From: Corylus avellana
Lineage: Eukaryota > Streptophyta > Magnoliopsida > Fagales > Betulaceae
DNA length: 64,000 nucleotides
Assembly (NCBI RefSeq): GCF_901000735.1
Contig: NC_081546.1
Span: 873,001-937,000 of the forward strand
Reading direction: 5' to 3'
Shown: in pieces, positions 35,601 through 47,231 of the stretch
Numbering within the stretch: position 1 is the stretch's first letter
Layout of the letters: each line of letters opens with the position of its first letter
Translations under genes and position numbers: made by a program
Notes under the pieces: model-generated
Databases searched by the model: none
What the model saw: the letters and a program-made list of their open reading frames with translations, nothing else
Told to the model about the DNA's origin: nothing

Positions 35601-38600
35601 AAACTTTTTGGTTAAATTGTGCCTCAACATGTTATATTATGATCTCACAAAAGACTTCTTAATGTGTCTATCTCTTAATAAATGGTATCAGACATATATG
35701 AACGTACGAGAGTCCCATAAATGTCAATCTGTGTAATAATGATAAGATTTCTTAACTCTATCCGTCTCACTACCCGGACTTTTGTTTTTTTAAAAATAAA
35801 AAATAAAAAAAAGATATCAACTAGTAGAGTTGGTAAAAGTTTTTGGTATTATATCATAGAGCTGACAGAGATTTCTGTCTTTACCCAAATTAAGCTGTTA
35901 TGGATCATAAAGAAAATTAAGATTTATCCTAGCTCGATCGTTCGATCTACAGTAGTAGTCAATCAATGGATTTAAACTTTAAAAAATAAAATGTTCAAAA
36001 AGAAAAGTGTTGAGACCACTATAGTGCTTTTTCCAGAAGTTAATCCCAAAGATGAACTCTCATACATATGCTGCATGTGTCAAGAAAAATAATATATAAA
36101 AAAAAAAAAAATTAAGAAAAAAATAGTAATTAACTTAAGTGCGTCAAAGATATTATGGGACATATGCAATATTTGAACTTTTGAACTTTTGAACATATCA
36201 GTGTACCTTTATATATATATATATCTGCAACCAGAAGAACGTACACCAAAGGTAGGTCCATATTGATCATCAATATCCGATCTCCAATGGAGGAAGAGAA
36301 AGAATATGATCACTTTCGCCATTGAAGTCTTGTATATGGGGACACTTGTTTAAGGAAAGTGTGCGAATGTTTCAAGAGCACGCGCAGAATGTGGGCTTGA
36401 CTGTGACTAGCATGAAGAAAATTTGCACGTTTGGAAAGAAATGGCATATATGTTTGAATTCCTATAGAATGAAACGACCCACCGCCAGCACCATCAAATC
36501 TTAAAGAGCCCACCGGATATTCTCAGTAATCAATATATATATAACTCTTAACAAACCCAATCATTTTATAGATAAGTTGTGCGAGGGAAACAATTCCTTA
36601 ATTAACCCGCCCGTCACCATCTCTCATCTCTACGCAGCCTCACTTTCCATGCGCGCGGCAACTGGTTCATGTCCTATATATCTTTACTAACATAATTTAC
36701 ACCATCATACTTCTTCATATATATATATATATATATGAGAATTGTTATGGATATATCAATATTTTTTTTCATATTTAGTTCATCTCATCTTACAAATCAA
36801 CCATTAAATTTGTGGACATGAAACTGTTATATCAGTATTGTACGATAAAAATGTGGTTTATAACAATATTTTTCATTACATATTAATTACACCATCAGTT
36901 AGCATATGACACTAAAATGAAGAGTAACTCATTTATTACACTTATTTGATGTATTTAATTAATTAGATATCTTATGACAGCTACTTAAATAAAACAAATA
37001 AAAAATCACTTAAAATGCATCACGCTTTTAATCTCCTCCTGATATCAGTAAGATATGTTATGATTTCTATCGTGGGATATCTGCACGAAAGTATGTTAAA
37101 AAGTATGAAGTTTTTTTTTTATAGAATTAAAAAGTACGAAGTTTAAGTAAGGGATCAATATATATATATATATGATTGAGGTTAATTTAAGTTAAAGATA
37201 TGACGTGTATGCCACGTACGTACTATTATGCTTTTGTGTTAACTGTTAAGGAATTAATAAAATGATTCATGTTATGGTATTACGATGTATTGTGTCAAGA
37301 ATAGTTTTAATGAGAAAAGTTTACGAAAGGTTAATTAGTTTTTCAAAATTTGTTTGCAAAATACAGTTTTACAAGAAGGTTTACTTCAAGAATAGTTTAC
37401 GAAAATGTTTAAAGCACTATTTGTAGCCTCATCAAAACTATTTTTTAGTTATTTTCGTGAGACAATTTGATAAAAATGCCCTCACCACTTTGATAGAAAA
37501 AAGAAAAAAGAAAAAAAAAAGTGAGTAAATAGTACTCGAAAGCATTATTAGTAGTTTCACCAAATTTTACTCACTAAAAGTACATTTTTAAAAAATAAAA
37601 AAAAAAACTATTCACTTTTTTAACAGGGGGGTTTTAAATTAAAACGTTTTCTTAAGAAAAAAGGGAAAATGTTAAATTGGACCATACCAATAATATATAT
37701 AGAAGCTTCAGAAAGGAAAGAATTTATATATATTTAACTTTTCATATTATTCTTAAATTTGAACTCATAATTTGTTTTTCTTTTTTCAAATTTGAAACCG
37801 GCCACCTCTTTAGGCCAACTTAATTAGGACACTTTAGAATTGAAACATTATTATTAATGTTCTATTTCATTAAAAATATGATGAGAAAATATCAACTTTT
37901 TCAATTCCTTTTTCCTATACTCTTTTCTCCTTTCCTTTCTAAACTTCTAAACATAATATAAGATATATATGCTCGATCGATCAGATGAAGACTCATAAAG
38001 TTTAATTGATTATCACCATGATGGTGACATTTTGTGACTAGGTAGGCCAAAAAAAAATCATGACAATGTTGATTAACTTCGCTTCCATTCCTATCTTTTG
38101 ACCATGGTTCTTTATTTCAAATTTACTATACTTTATGCACGATTTGGAAAAAAAAAAATGGTAACATGAATCTTGCTTTCAATTTTCAACATTTTGAAAG
38201 CATGTTAAAGCCCACACTCTTTAGACCAATTTTCTTCGATAATAGATTTGAAACAAATGTCAACAAAAAACAATTTACTTTAACACCCGTACCGTGACTA
38301 GAGACTCTAAGGAGGGCTGCTTCTTCTTGCATAAGAAGAGGTTTTAGTCCCAATACGGGAACTGCACAACCTAGTAAGACAGGGCGAAAATTTGACAACA
38401 AATGTATGACACGGGAGATGGTTTTAGTATATTTGAATCGTTGTATTATTTGTATTATTTGAATCATTGTACAGTAAAAATGGTTGTTCTTGTGTACAAT
38501 TCATTGTCAATTTTCATGGTCATTAAACATTACAAAATATAATATTTCTCATATTCTTATTTTGAAAATATTGAGAAATGTTCTATTAAGTTAGGTGCAT

Positions 38601-39614
38601 AATTCCAATCGGTAAATGTCTCAACATCACTCATTTGATTAATTGCTTCTACTTATTGAGGTTGCTCATTATATTATATCTGCACTTTTTTTAGAGATAT
38701 TTGAGGCTAGAGTAATGATATAAGAAGGATTAGAGTCTTTCAAAATGTAACGTAATTGTTAAAATTACCATTAAATTTAAGATTATTATTAAATTTTGAT
38801 CTATTGGTGATTTTTTTTTTAATTATCTCTTGTCTCACAACCTGGAGTTTATGGGTTTTCTCTCTAGGGTTTTTTTCATGAAACCTAGAGGAGGGGTTGG
38901 TTGTTCTTAAAATCTAAAAGGGTTGTGAAGGTAGATATTGGAGATCAGGGGAAGTAACACTGGTGTGTCAAGAGGCAATATGGCGGAAGACATATCCAAA
39001 CTCTAGGGAAAATTTTCTTTGTCGAAAGAAGAGAGTGTAGGAGTGGAGGTGCAGGACGAAGTTAAGGAAAAAATTGCTTTGAAAAGGAAATCATGTCTAG
39101 TAGGGAAATTGATCGTGGATCGCGTAATTGGCAAGAATACAATCAGATCCACGTTGATTTTAGGGTGGAAACCCACGGGGTCACTTTCTTTCAAGGTGTT
39201 GGGTGATAATCTTTTCTTATTGGATATTAAAAACGCATGGGACAAATCGCAGGTGCTTGAAGGGCAACATTGGGTGTTTGAAGGAAATCTCTTCTCAGTA
39301 GAAGATTTTGATGGACTTACACCTCAAACCCAAATGGGGTTTGAAACAACAGCGTTTTGGGTATGGATGTATAACCTTCCATTGGCGTATATGGAAAGAG
39401 ATGTTGGCTACAAACTAGGAGGGACTGTAGGGGCGGTGGAAGAAGTTGATACTGATGAAGATTGCGTGGGTTGGAGGGAATTCCTACGAGGTGGTGGAGT
39501 TATTTGCAGTTCTAGCAAAAAGGATTTGGACCAAGCGAAACCACATGCTGCATGGGGGGGAGTTTACCCACCCCAATCATCTTGCCCAAGAGGTAGTGGG
39601 CTCCCTGCTGCAGT

Positions 39615-40598
39615 TAGGGCTGTTAAGTGAGCGAAATGTCTCGCGAGCAAGCTCGGGCTCGGCTCGCATAAGCTCGGCTCGTGCTCGACTCGAATATTAA
39701 ATGAAGCACTTCATGAACACAAATCATGGCTCGAATATTAAATGAAGCAAGCTCGGCTCGACTCGGCTAAGCTCATGAACAGCTCGTATAAGCTCGAGTG
39801 TGTGTATATATATAAACTAAGTAATAGATAATTAATTATAAATCTCATAATTATTAAAACCTTAAAATTGTATTTATATTTAAGCGTTAGAGAATGAAAA
39901 ATTCTAGACCATTCGTGATGAAAGAGAGAGAGCAATCATTAAAAAAACCTCGATTCAATTAGAGCAGATCCAAACGAAAGGAAGAAGAATCAAGCAGAAA
40001 CTATTGAGGGAGATTGCGAAAGGCATAAACTATTGATGAATCAAACAGACCCAAACACTATCACTACATGTCTGGTGAGTGAGAGTAAGAGAGTGGGAAA
40101 TAAGAGTTCAAGTGGAAGATCCGTTGTGACTAGTGAGGGGGATTGAGAGAGAGACATTAAAAAAATATTTTTTTGTAGGGGGCGTTGTCCCAATGCAGTC
40201 TGAGTGCAACTTGTTAACTTGTCCCACATTGTTAAGAAAACATCAATCTCCAAGTTTGCTTATCTATAAAATGATGCATATCCTCTCTCTTTGAAACCAA
40301 ATGCCTTGCTGCATTGACTCAGGCTCCATACTCGACTAGCCAGGCTAAGCAAATACTCATATGCAAACTAACTTCTTAAGCTGTTTAAGAGTACTTGAAG
40401 TTAAATTTTTTTAAAAAAACAAAAACATTAAATATAAGAGCCAGCTCGCGAGCTGGCTCGGCTTGACTTATTATTAGCTCGAGCTCAATTTTTTTGGCTC
40501 GCCCTTAAGCTCGACTCGAGCTCGAGCTCGAGTAAAATTTAAACGAGCCAAGCTTGAACAAGGGAAGTTCGCTCAAGCTCGGCTCGTTTACACCCCTA
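39615..40598. mobile_element. Non-autonomous hAT-type element 1
   Basis: It starts TAGGGCTGTTAAGTGAGC and ends GCTCGTTTACACCCCTA, giving imperfect terminal inverted repeats. It is flanked by a perfect 8-bp duplication GCTGCAGT (39607-39614 and 40599-40606), the hallmark of hAT transposition. Subterminal regions are dense in AGCTCGGCTCG-type repeats. It is 984 bp with no transposase, and is inserted in the LINE. Confidence 0.85.
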
Positions 40599-40777
40599 GC
40601 TGCAGTACCAGCAAGGTTAATACTTGGGGTGTCAAAAAATATCAGGGAACTGGAACCGGAACCGGGAAATCGTGGAGCCGGTGCCGGTTTCGGTTGTAAA
40701 AAACCAAAAACCGAGGCTCTGGTTCTGGTCCTGGTTTTTGACACCAGGTTATAACCGGGAAACCAGAACTAGGTGTG

Positions 40778-40798
40778 TGTGTGTGTGTGTATATATAA
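40778..40798. repeat. (GT)n(AT)n microsatellite inside hAT element 2
   Basis: A GT run passing into ATATATA, read directly. Confidence 0.8.
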
Positions 40799-41194
40799 AA
40801 CAATATATTTCAATATTTTATATTAATATATATATATTTTGCTTCTGTTTTTAGCGCTTTAGGGTTCACACTTCACGCCTCTCACTCTTAGTCTTTGAGT
40901 GTCTTTAGTCTTTAGTCTTCCTATCCCAATAGCTGCCACTCTTAGCCTTTTAAATTGTTTTGTTCTATTTATATTTTTGTTGTTTTATCCACAGGATTTA
41001 GCTAAAAGACTTCTAAAGCTCGTGATGCTAGATGATTAGATGATTTCTAAAGCTGGATGATTTAAAATGTTTTGGCTCTCATTGAATGATTTGTGTTTGT
41101 AATATTGGGTTTTTCCAGCCCTTTTTATTGTAAGGGGGTACCGTACCTAATTTAAAATGATTTTTAGGACATTTTAAAAAATTGAATTTTGTCT

Positions 41195-41308
41195 CCAAGG
41201 GGTAGCTCAATCGGCTGTGGACCGCACCTAATGAAGCGGATGTCACTAGTTTGAATCCCCCTCCCCCTTCCCTTATGTGGACATATCAAAAAAAAAAAAA
41301 AAAAAAAT
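41195..41308 (+). mobile_element. tRNA-derived SINE nested in hAT element 2
   Basis: Box A-like GGGGTAGCTCAATCGG (from 41200) and box B-like GTTTGAATCCC are separated by ACCGCACCTAATGAAGCGG. The element then runs through CCTTATGTGGACATATC to a poly-A tail (41289-41308). The best-preserved of the SINE copies in this window. Confidence 0.75.
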
Positions 41309-42294
41309 TTATTTTCAAGGCCCATAGGCCCCATATAGGCAAATACATTGATTTTTTAGGATTTTTGGGCTTTTTTAGTTTTTTTTTTTTTTAAAAAAAA
41401 AAAAAAATTATTTGGAACAATCACAACAAAGCCCAGTTAATTTGGACAAAAAGCCTAATAGATTTTTTTTTTTTTAAAAAAAAATGGGCCCAATACCAAA
41501 AGTAAGCCAAAAAAAACAATTTTCTTAAAAAATGGGTTACCAAACTGAGTACAAACCGGAACCGGCCGGTAATTGGGATCCAGTTTCCAGTTCCGGTTGC
41601 CCAAAACCAAGAACTGGGGTACCCCGGTTTTGGCCAAAATTCGAGAACCAGAACCAAGTTAACACCCCTAGTTAATACTCATGCATCAGACGAGGAGCAA
41701 CAAGTGAAATGGAAACCTCCTCTTTTTGGTAGATACAAGGTTAACTAAGATGTGGCGGTGAATACTACTTTGCAAACGATTGGAGTTGGAGTTCTTGGTG
41801 GGGATCATTTGGGCAAAGTTCACGCGGGGCTTAGTAGAACTATCTAGACGCTGTAGGAACCAGTGGTGGCTGAAGCTTTGGGAGCATTAATTGCGACATA
41901 ATTCAGCAGGGGCTTGGGGATACAGGACATTGAACTTGGAAGGGACTCACTTCTAGTGGTAAAAGCTATAAGAGAATCTGGTACTCAATTGAACTCTTAT
42001 GGGCAAATAGTAGGGGATGCAAGAGTGGTTCTTAACAACCGGAGGAGTTGGATTATTTGGCACATGAAGCAAGACGCTAACTCTGTTGCTCATGAGCTAG
42101 CTAAGGTAGCAGGGAGATATGACAATGATCGATCAAATCTGGATGGAGGAAGTCCCAACTTGTATTTTTGATATTGTTACTCTAGAGCAAATTGCGCTTT
42201 CAATTTAGAGCCTTGGAGCTCTAGTTAAGAATTTATTCCTAAAAAAAAAAAAAATTGCATCACATTTGGGAAGACTTTAAATATATGAAGGTAG

Positions 42295-43123
42295 AGTAAT
42301 GATATAAGGAGGACTCTAGTCTTTTTAGAGTCCTCCCAAATGTGATATGACATTTTTTTTAACAGAAATTTTATAAGATTTCATTGATAAAAATGATCAA
42401 GAGCATAAAGCTTTTACATCATAAAGTATAAAGTTCTGATAAATCATAGCAAAAAATTATGAGGTTACAAAATCATAGATACAATAAGAAAATTCTTACA
42501 ATCAAGTACTATCTATCGCTTCAACTTCCGCTAACCCATGTACAATTATAGTTATGAAACAAATCTACTCCAGGCAGACTACATCTAAGACATGGGTAGC
42601 CTAAATTTTCGAACTTTATTTTCTGGCCATGAGAGATAATCTCCCACACCGATCTACTCCTCTTCGGCCTAAAAAGTCAAGAAAACAACTCATGTCCTCG
42701 ACCCAAAGACCAGGACAAAAAAAACAAAAAATCAGAAACTAAAAACTTAAAAAAAATAATAATAATAAAAAATAAAAAAAAATCCCCAATACAAGCAGTA
42801 GTGGAGGAACATGGAATCGTAGACATTCCCGAGAATACACGCCTTGGCTAATGAAAACGAGTAGATTTAAGTTTGAATGTGAAAGAGACTACAAAGAAGA
42901 CATTGAACAGTATTGTTACTAGGGAAAAGGGATAGAGACGGGGAAGGAGAGCGTCATTCTTCCATCCTCTGTCTTTTCTCGTCTAAAGTCTAGTTCCCAA
43001 ATGTGATGTGGCATTTAAAATCATCAATAGATCAAAATTCAATAATAATTATCTCAAATTTAATGGTGATTTTAAAAGCCACATCATATTTAGGAAGACT
43101 CTAGTCCTCCTTATATCGTTACT
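42295..43123. mobile_element. MITE copy 2, carrying a minus-strand retroposon
   Basis: The ends AGTAATGATATAAGGAGGAC and GTCCTCCTTATATCGTTACT are inverted complements. The original MITE body (42996-43123 plus the left arm) matches the MITE at 38711. It has been opened by a retroposon at 42354-42995. Confidence 0.65.
42354..42995 (-). mobile_element. 5'-truncated LINE-like retroposon (minus strand)
   Basis: Read on the minus strand, the segment ends in ATCAATGAAATCTTATAAAA followed by a short poly-A (T tract at 42354-42360). It is bracketed by a 19-bp near-perfect duplication CCCAAATGTGAT(A/G)TG(A/G)CAT (42335-42353 and 42996-43014). Poly-A plus a long target duplication indicates retroposition. 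No coding domain remains that I can recognise. Confidence 0.6.
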
Positions 43124-44506
43124 TGAGGCTAATATTAATCATTCCAAAAAAATTTGAAGATTTTGAAGCTTCAAGAGATCGCTTACCTTGTGAAGAATTT
43201 TTAGAAAAACGTTATTTTAAATTAAAAATCCTAAGTGGTTTGGTTTAATTATGATGTATTGACTGATTTTATATTTTCGGTTGTTAACTTGAGGTACTTT
43301 TATATTTTAAATTAAAATTTTGGAGTACTAGATTACATGGAAGGCAAGAAAAGTTCACAAAGTCCAAATTTTTGGGCCAATCACGCGTTTTATTGGGCCA
43401 CGACTAGAGCTCACTTCAGCCGCATTTCCATTGATTTGTCCCATTCTCCATTTTTTTTTTTCTCATGCATTTGTAGTGGGAAAGATCCACCCCTTATTAG
43501 TTTTGTTTTCTTGTTGTTGTTATGTTTGTTTTCTTTGTATCTCTTAAAAAAACAAAAAAAAAAAACAAAAAGCTTATTAAAGAATATTGATGCCCTCGCT
43601 AACGTGTGAGAAATTTCAAAACGTGTATCTTTTAATTTTTATTCGTCCAGATAAGAGAAAGATGAAAAATTCAAATTAGTCACCTTCGCTTCCTTTTTTT
43701 TTTTTTTAACACGTCCACATAAGAGAGAAATGAAAATTTCGAACTAATGACCTCCACTTCCCTAGCCAATTTAGAAATTAGTACAATCAAAGGTTGAGTG
43801 TTGATATTTAATTTCAAAGTATACATGTTGTTTTTTTTTGTGAAACCATTTTAAAGAACACAATCCATGAAATATCAATTCATTAAAAAAACCACAAAAC
43901 AGAATATTAACAGCAACATAAATGTTGTTATTAAAATAACAGGATTTATGTTGTAATGTAAGCAACGGTCAAGATTGAATCTCTAAAAAAAAAATTTCAT
44001 TTTCTCTCTCCTATTAAAAGCTTCTAAAAGTAAGTCAACTTTAAGATTTAATCTTAGACTAGAGGATCCGTCCGGCTGAGCATATATACCATAAATCGAA
44101 ACACCAGGAGATATTAAATTAAATGGTATCCAAGAAAATCTAAAAAATTCATCTCTATCTCTTAAGTAAATATATCAACTACTTTCTGTATATATATGAC
44201 GCTCAAAGCACACCAACTTTAAGACACTGACTATATATTACAGCAAGCGAGAAAGAAGGTTCCAGCGCCAAGAATCAACATTGAAGAAGAAAGTAATTTC
44301 GAAGCAAAGCAGAGCTAGACAACAATGCCGCTGTCCTGATCAAGACAAAAAAACCCCCTCCCTCCCTCCCTCCTCCGTCACACAATATTCATTGCAGTCT
44401 GCAGTGGAGTGACCGTTGGTTTCTGAAGGGTATTCCGTATAGACTAGTCCTATATGCCTGATCATTTTCTGCACGGTGCACAGCTCAGCACTACGCCAGC
44501 CTGTGC
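43124..44506. other. Upstream region of the IPT gene
   Basis: It contains the SINE pieces listed separately and otherwise AT-rich sequence. The last 150 bp before the IPT start (CCCTCCCTCCCTCC near 44357-44372) are pyrimidine-rich, as expected for a leader. TATATATGA near 44191 is a possible TATA, not verified. Confidence 0.4.
43641..43771 (-). mobile_element. Two tandem SINE fragments (minus strand)
   Basis: Read on the minus strand, 43709-43771 contains GGCTAGGGAAGTGGAGGTCA, then TTAGTTCGAA and CTCTTATGTGGACG. These match the GAAGCGG...TTATGTGGAC portion of the SINE at 41195. A second, more diverged copy of the same portion lies at 43641-43694. Both are 5'-truncated. Confidence 0.5.
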
Positions 44507-45517
44507 ATGTCCCTCCCTATGAGCATCAACCCCTTCCCATTATCCCATTCCCACAAAGTCTCTGTCCTCTCTGCCTCCAAACCCCTCAGGCCACGCTGGC
44601 CTCGGATGGGCTCCACAACCAGTACGCCAATCGCCACCGCCCATCGCAACGGCAAGAAGGAGAAGATCGTTGTCGTCATGGGGGCCACCGGCACCGGAAA
44701 GTCCAAACTTTCCATCGACCTTGCCACCCGCTTCGGCGGGGAGATCATCAACTCCGACAAAATGCAAGTCTACAAGGGTCTCGACATCACCACCAACAAA
44801 ATCCCACCCAACGAGCGGCGCGGTGTCCCCCACTACCTCCTCGGCGAGGTCGACCCGGAAGACGGCGAGCTCACCCCCGAGGAGTTTCGCCAGCTCGGCG
44901 AGTCCATCATCTCCGACATCACTTCGAGAAAGAAGCTACCCCTCATCGTCGGTGGGTCCAACTCGTTGGTACATGCGCTGGTCGTGGAGAAGTTCGATCC
45001 CGAGTCAAACGTCTTCGACGGGTCGGGGTTGGTCTCGTCGGAGCTGAGGTACAACTGTTGTTTTCTCTGGGTGGACGTATCGTTCTTGGTGCTGTCGGAG
45101 TACCTGTCGAAGCGGGTGGACGACATGCTGGATATGGGGATGTTCGAGGAGCTGGCAGAGTTTTACGACCCCGCCGAGTCCGAAAACACGTCCCCTCGTA
45201 CCGGGTTGGGGAAAGCCATCGGAGTCCCAGAGTTCGAGAGGTATTTCAAAAGGTTCCCATCCCCCGCTGCCGATCCGGTGCGGAAGAGTGCATACGAGGA
45301 GGCGGTGAGGGAGATAAAGGACAACACGTGTCAGCTGGCGAAGCAGCAGATAGGGAAAATCATAAAGCTGAGAGGAGCCGGGTGGGACCTACGGAAGATG
45401 GACGCGACGGAGGCGTTAATTGCGGTGATGACGTCAGCGGAGGGACGTTCAGAAATTTGGGAGAAGCAGGTGCTGGAGCCAAGCGTGAAGATTGTGAAGG
45501 CTTTCTTGGAGGAGTAG
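44507..45517 (+). CDS. IPT1: Adenylate isopentenyltransferase (cytokinin synthesis), IPT1-like
   Basis: Transfers an isopentenyl group from DMAPP to ATP/ADP/AMP, the first committed step of cytokinin synthesis; most family members act in plastids. The gene is one uninterrupted exon of 336 aa, as is usual for this family. Residues 1 to about 50 are Ser/Pro/Arg-rich and may be a transit peptide. The P-loop GATGTGKS is at 59-66, the catalytic Asp is in NSDK (D84), and GVPHYLLG, LIVGGSNS and RYNCCFLWVDV are the expected substrate-site blocks. TPEEFRQLGESIISDITSRK, the long insert before LRYNCC and the ending WEKQVLEPSVKIVK are closer to Arabidopsis IPT1 than to IPT3 or IPT5. The ATG at 44507 is followed by a second in-frame ATG four codons later. 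The coding region is clearly more GC-rich than its flanks. Family assignment is firm; IPT1 orthology is likely. Confidence 0.92.
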   Translation: MSLPMSINPFPLSHSHKVSVLSASKPLRPRWPRMGSTTSTPIATAHRNGKKEKIVVVMGATGTGKSKLSIDLATRFGGEIINSDKMQVYKGLDITTNKIPPNERRGVPHYLLGEVDPEDGELTPEEFRQLGESIISDITSRKKLPLIVGGSNSLVHALVVEKFDPESNVFDGSGLVSSELRYNCCFLWVDVSFLVLSEYLSKRVDDMLDMGMFEELAEFYDPAESENTSPRTGLGKAIGVPEFERYFKRFPSPAADPVRKSAYEEAVREIKDNTCQLAKQQIGKIIKLRGAGWDLRKMDATEALIAVMTSAEGRSEIWEKQVLEPSVKIVKAFLEE

Positions 45518-45805
45518 GTTTTCCAGCCTTTTACAGCTATGCTCTTACTAGTTTGTTACTTCTATATTTTTGTTGGGAGGATTCTCTCTCTCTTTCTCTC
45601 CCTCCCTCTAGAAAATTGGTTTTAGATGATCGGGGGGTAATGTCCTCTTTCGGGTCGGGTATGGTGCAATGGTAAGCATGGCTCGCACCAAAATGGATCG
45701 AGGACGGGACACAGTTTTGGGGAATTAGGAATTAGTCTCACACAAACAAATAAAACAATTAACACCACAGCAAGCATGCAAGTAAAACACATTTTTGCCA
45801 ATTTT

Positions 45806-45809
<4 letters not shown>

Positions 45810-45842
<33 letters not shown>
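45810..45842. repeat. (CT)n microsatellite
   Basis: A perfect CT run, read directly. Confidence 0.9.
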
Positions 45843-45846
<4 letters not shown>

Positions 45847-47127
45847 TTCTCCAATGTATTATTATGTTTTTGGAGCATGCTCGCGGAGAAACTCGTCGCA
45901 TTCTCGACAGCCTTACTCACACAAAATGTTACAAATTTTGCCTTTTCTCGTTTGCCCCCACAAACTTCAATTCATGCACCAAATTTACATCCTACTTCTT
46001 ACCACATTTCACATGAATTCAAATAAACTTGAAACCATGGCCACACAGCAAAAGAAATAGACAAAAAGTGGGGGAAAGGAAAACGAGTAATTAAGGTAAG
46101 GGAGATTTACCAATCATTGGTTCAACAAAGGGAAGTTGTTCAAAAAGTCTCGACAAATGGTTGCGCCCATCTATAATTGTGCTGCCCCGTGGTATACATG
46201 CATTATTTTATTATTATTATTTTTTTTAAAAAAAAAAAAAAAAAAAAACTAAACTGAACTATAAACTGTCTGCGAGGATAATTAAACTGAAACATAATTA
46301 CTTTTATTCGCAACTTATCTGCAATTTTTTTGTTCAATATACTGTACATACATAACCCTAAAATACTATGCATACATCAGTAAAAGGACACAAATGCCAA
46401 CTAGACCCAAACCAAAAAATTGTGATTCGGCACTGTAATAGATTTAATTAATATGAGAAAAAAATAGTAAAATTACTTTATATAAAAAATTAAAAAAAAA
46501 AAAAAATTGCAGCAATTTTCTTTTTTTAATAATAATAAAAAGTGAATTTTCTTGACTGAGAGTCTACAAAAGCTACAGCTCCTCAAGTCCTACGGATCAA
46601 ACTGCATGCAGCCTTTAGGCTCACCCGACCTACAAATCCCGTGCTGCAATAGCTTTAAAATAAACAATTTTTTTAATTTTTTTAGGTAGAATTGTGAATT
46701 CACGACTTAGATATTCTTCTTTTCATTCTCAATACCATCTCCCCACCATCTCTTCCAAGTGCATCTTGATTTTTTCAAAATAAAAAAAAAAAATTTAAGA
46801 GGAGAGATGATGGTCTGGAGATGGTCTGGAGAATGCATAGAAGCATTCCTCTAAGTAAATATATCATTTCTCATCAGTAACTTTACTAGTGTCTTTTCTT
46901 TCCACGCCACGTGGTAACTGTAAATACCTTACATACTTTTCTTTGTTCCAAAAACTTGTTCTTGAAATCTGTGTAAAAACGTAATTCTAACCCGTGCCAC
47001 GTGTTCGACTACAATCTAAGTCTCTTGTCTGTGTCCAAATAAATGCATGCAGATTTATATTTGGAGAATGACACAAGTCAGATTCTAGCTGTCCTACTTA
47101 AAAAAATAAAATTCTAGTTATCTTCAA

Positions 47128-47231
47128 AAGATAATTCAATTGACCGTAAATTATGCTTAATGAAAGTAAAAGATATTAGTTTGAATCTTTTTTTTTGTTT
47201 TTTTTTGAACAAGTTAAAAAAAAAAAAAAAG
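47128..47231 (+). mobile_element. Diverged tRNA-derived SINE
   Basis: AGATAATTCAATTGACC (box A region), TTAATGAAAGTAAAAGATATT and TAGTTTGAATC (box B region) align in order with the SINE at 41195, followed by an A tract ending at 47231. Heavily diverged. Confidence 0.5.

Larger units (their letters stand above)
30661..38710. other. Long gene-poor interval
   Basis: About 8 kb of AT-rich DNA with microsatellites (listed separately), a SINE (listed), and poly-A/T tracts near 34176-34199 and 35244-35262. A less AT-rich patch at 36290-36510 is open on both strands but unrecognised. A short palindromic piece at about 33345-33410 contains AATAACTATTTCG / GAATAGTTATTCC. I see no supported gene. Confidence 0.45.
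40624..41670. mobile_element. Non-autonomous hAT-type element 2
   Basis: It starts TTGGGGTGTCAA and ends GTTAACACCCCTA, with flanking 8-bp duplications GTTAATAC (40616-40623 and 41671-41678). Subterminal inverted sequences rich in CCGGAACCGG / CCGGTTTTGG occur at both ends. It is 1047 bp without transposase, contains a SINE, and lies 17 bp of LINE sequence away from element 1. Confidence 0.85.
38820..42254 (+). mobile_element. Decayed LINE-type retrotransposon (DUF4283 and RNase H remnants)
   Basis: The 5' part (frame 39019-39480) encodes a DUF4283-like fragment found in plant LINE ORF1 proteins (RSTLILGWKPTGSLSFKVLG, QHWVFEGNLFSVEDFDGL, FWVWMYNLPLAYM). It then jumps without the reverse-transcriptase core to sequence like the region before the RNase H domain (VELFAVLAKRIWTKRN). 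After two DNA-transposon insertions, 41680-42171 continues with a degenerate RNase H-like region (DIELGRDSLLVVKAI, WHMKQDANSVAHELAKVA) carrying stops. A poly-A tail (42241-42254) ends the element. The 5' boundary is approximate. The copy is dead: internally deleted, with broken frames. Confidence 0.75.
38711..42277. mobile_element. MITE interrupted by the LINE
   Basis: The left half (38711 to about 38812) starts AGTAATGATATAAGAAGG and contains ACCATTAAATTTAAGAT and TTTTGATCTATTGGTGAT. The right half (about 42255-42277) is CATCACATTTGGGAAGACT, immediately after the LINE poly-A. Both halves correspond to consecutive parts of the related MITE at 42295-43123. I infer that one MITE was split by the LINE insertion. 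The far right end is truncated. Confidence 0.5.

Noticed and set aside
36286..36513. Short frames on both strands in a less AT-rich patch
   Set aside because: The plus frame starting MEEEKEYDHFRH stops after 12 codons, and the overlapping frames match no family I know.
44476..45675. Long plus-strand frame overlapping the IPT gene
   Set aside because: It is a different frame over the GC-rich IPT coding region, Arg/Pro-rich and without domains. The IPT frame carries the P-loop and all conserved blocks.
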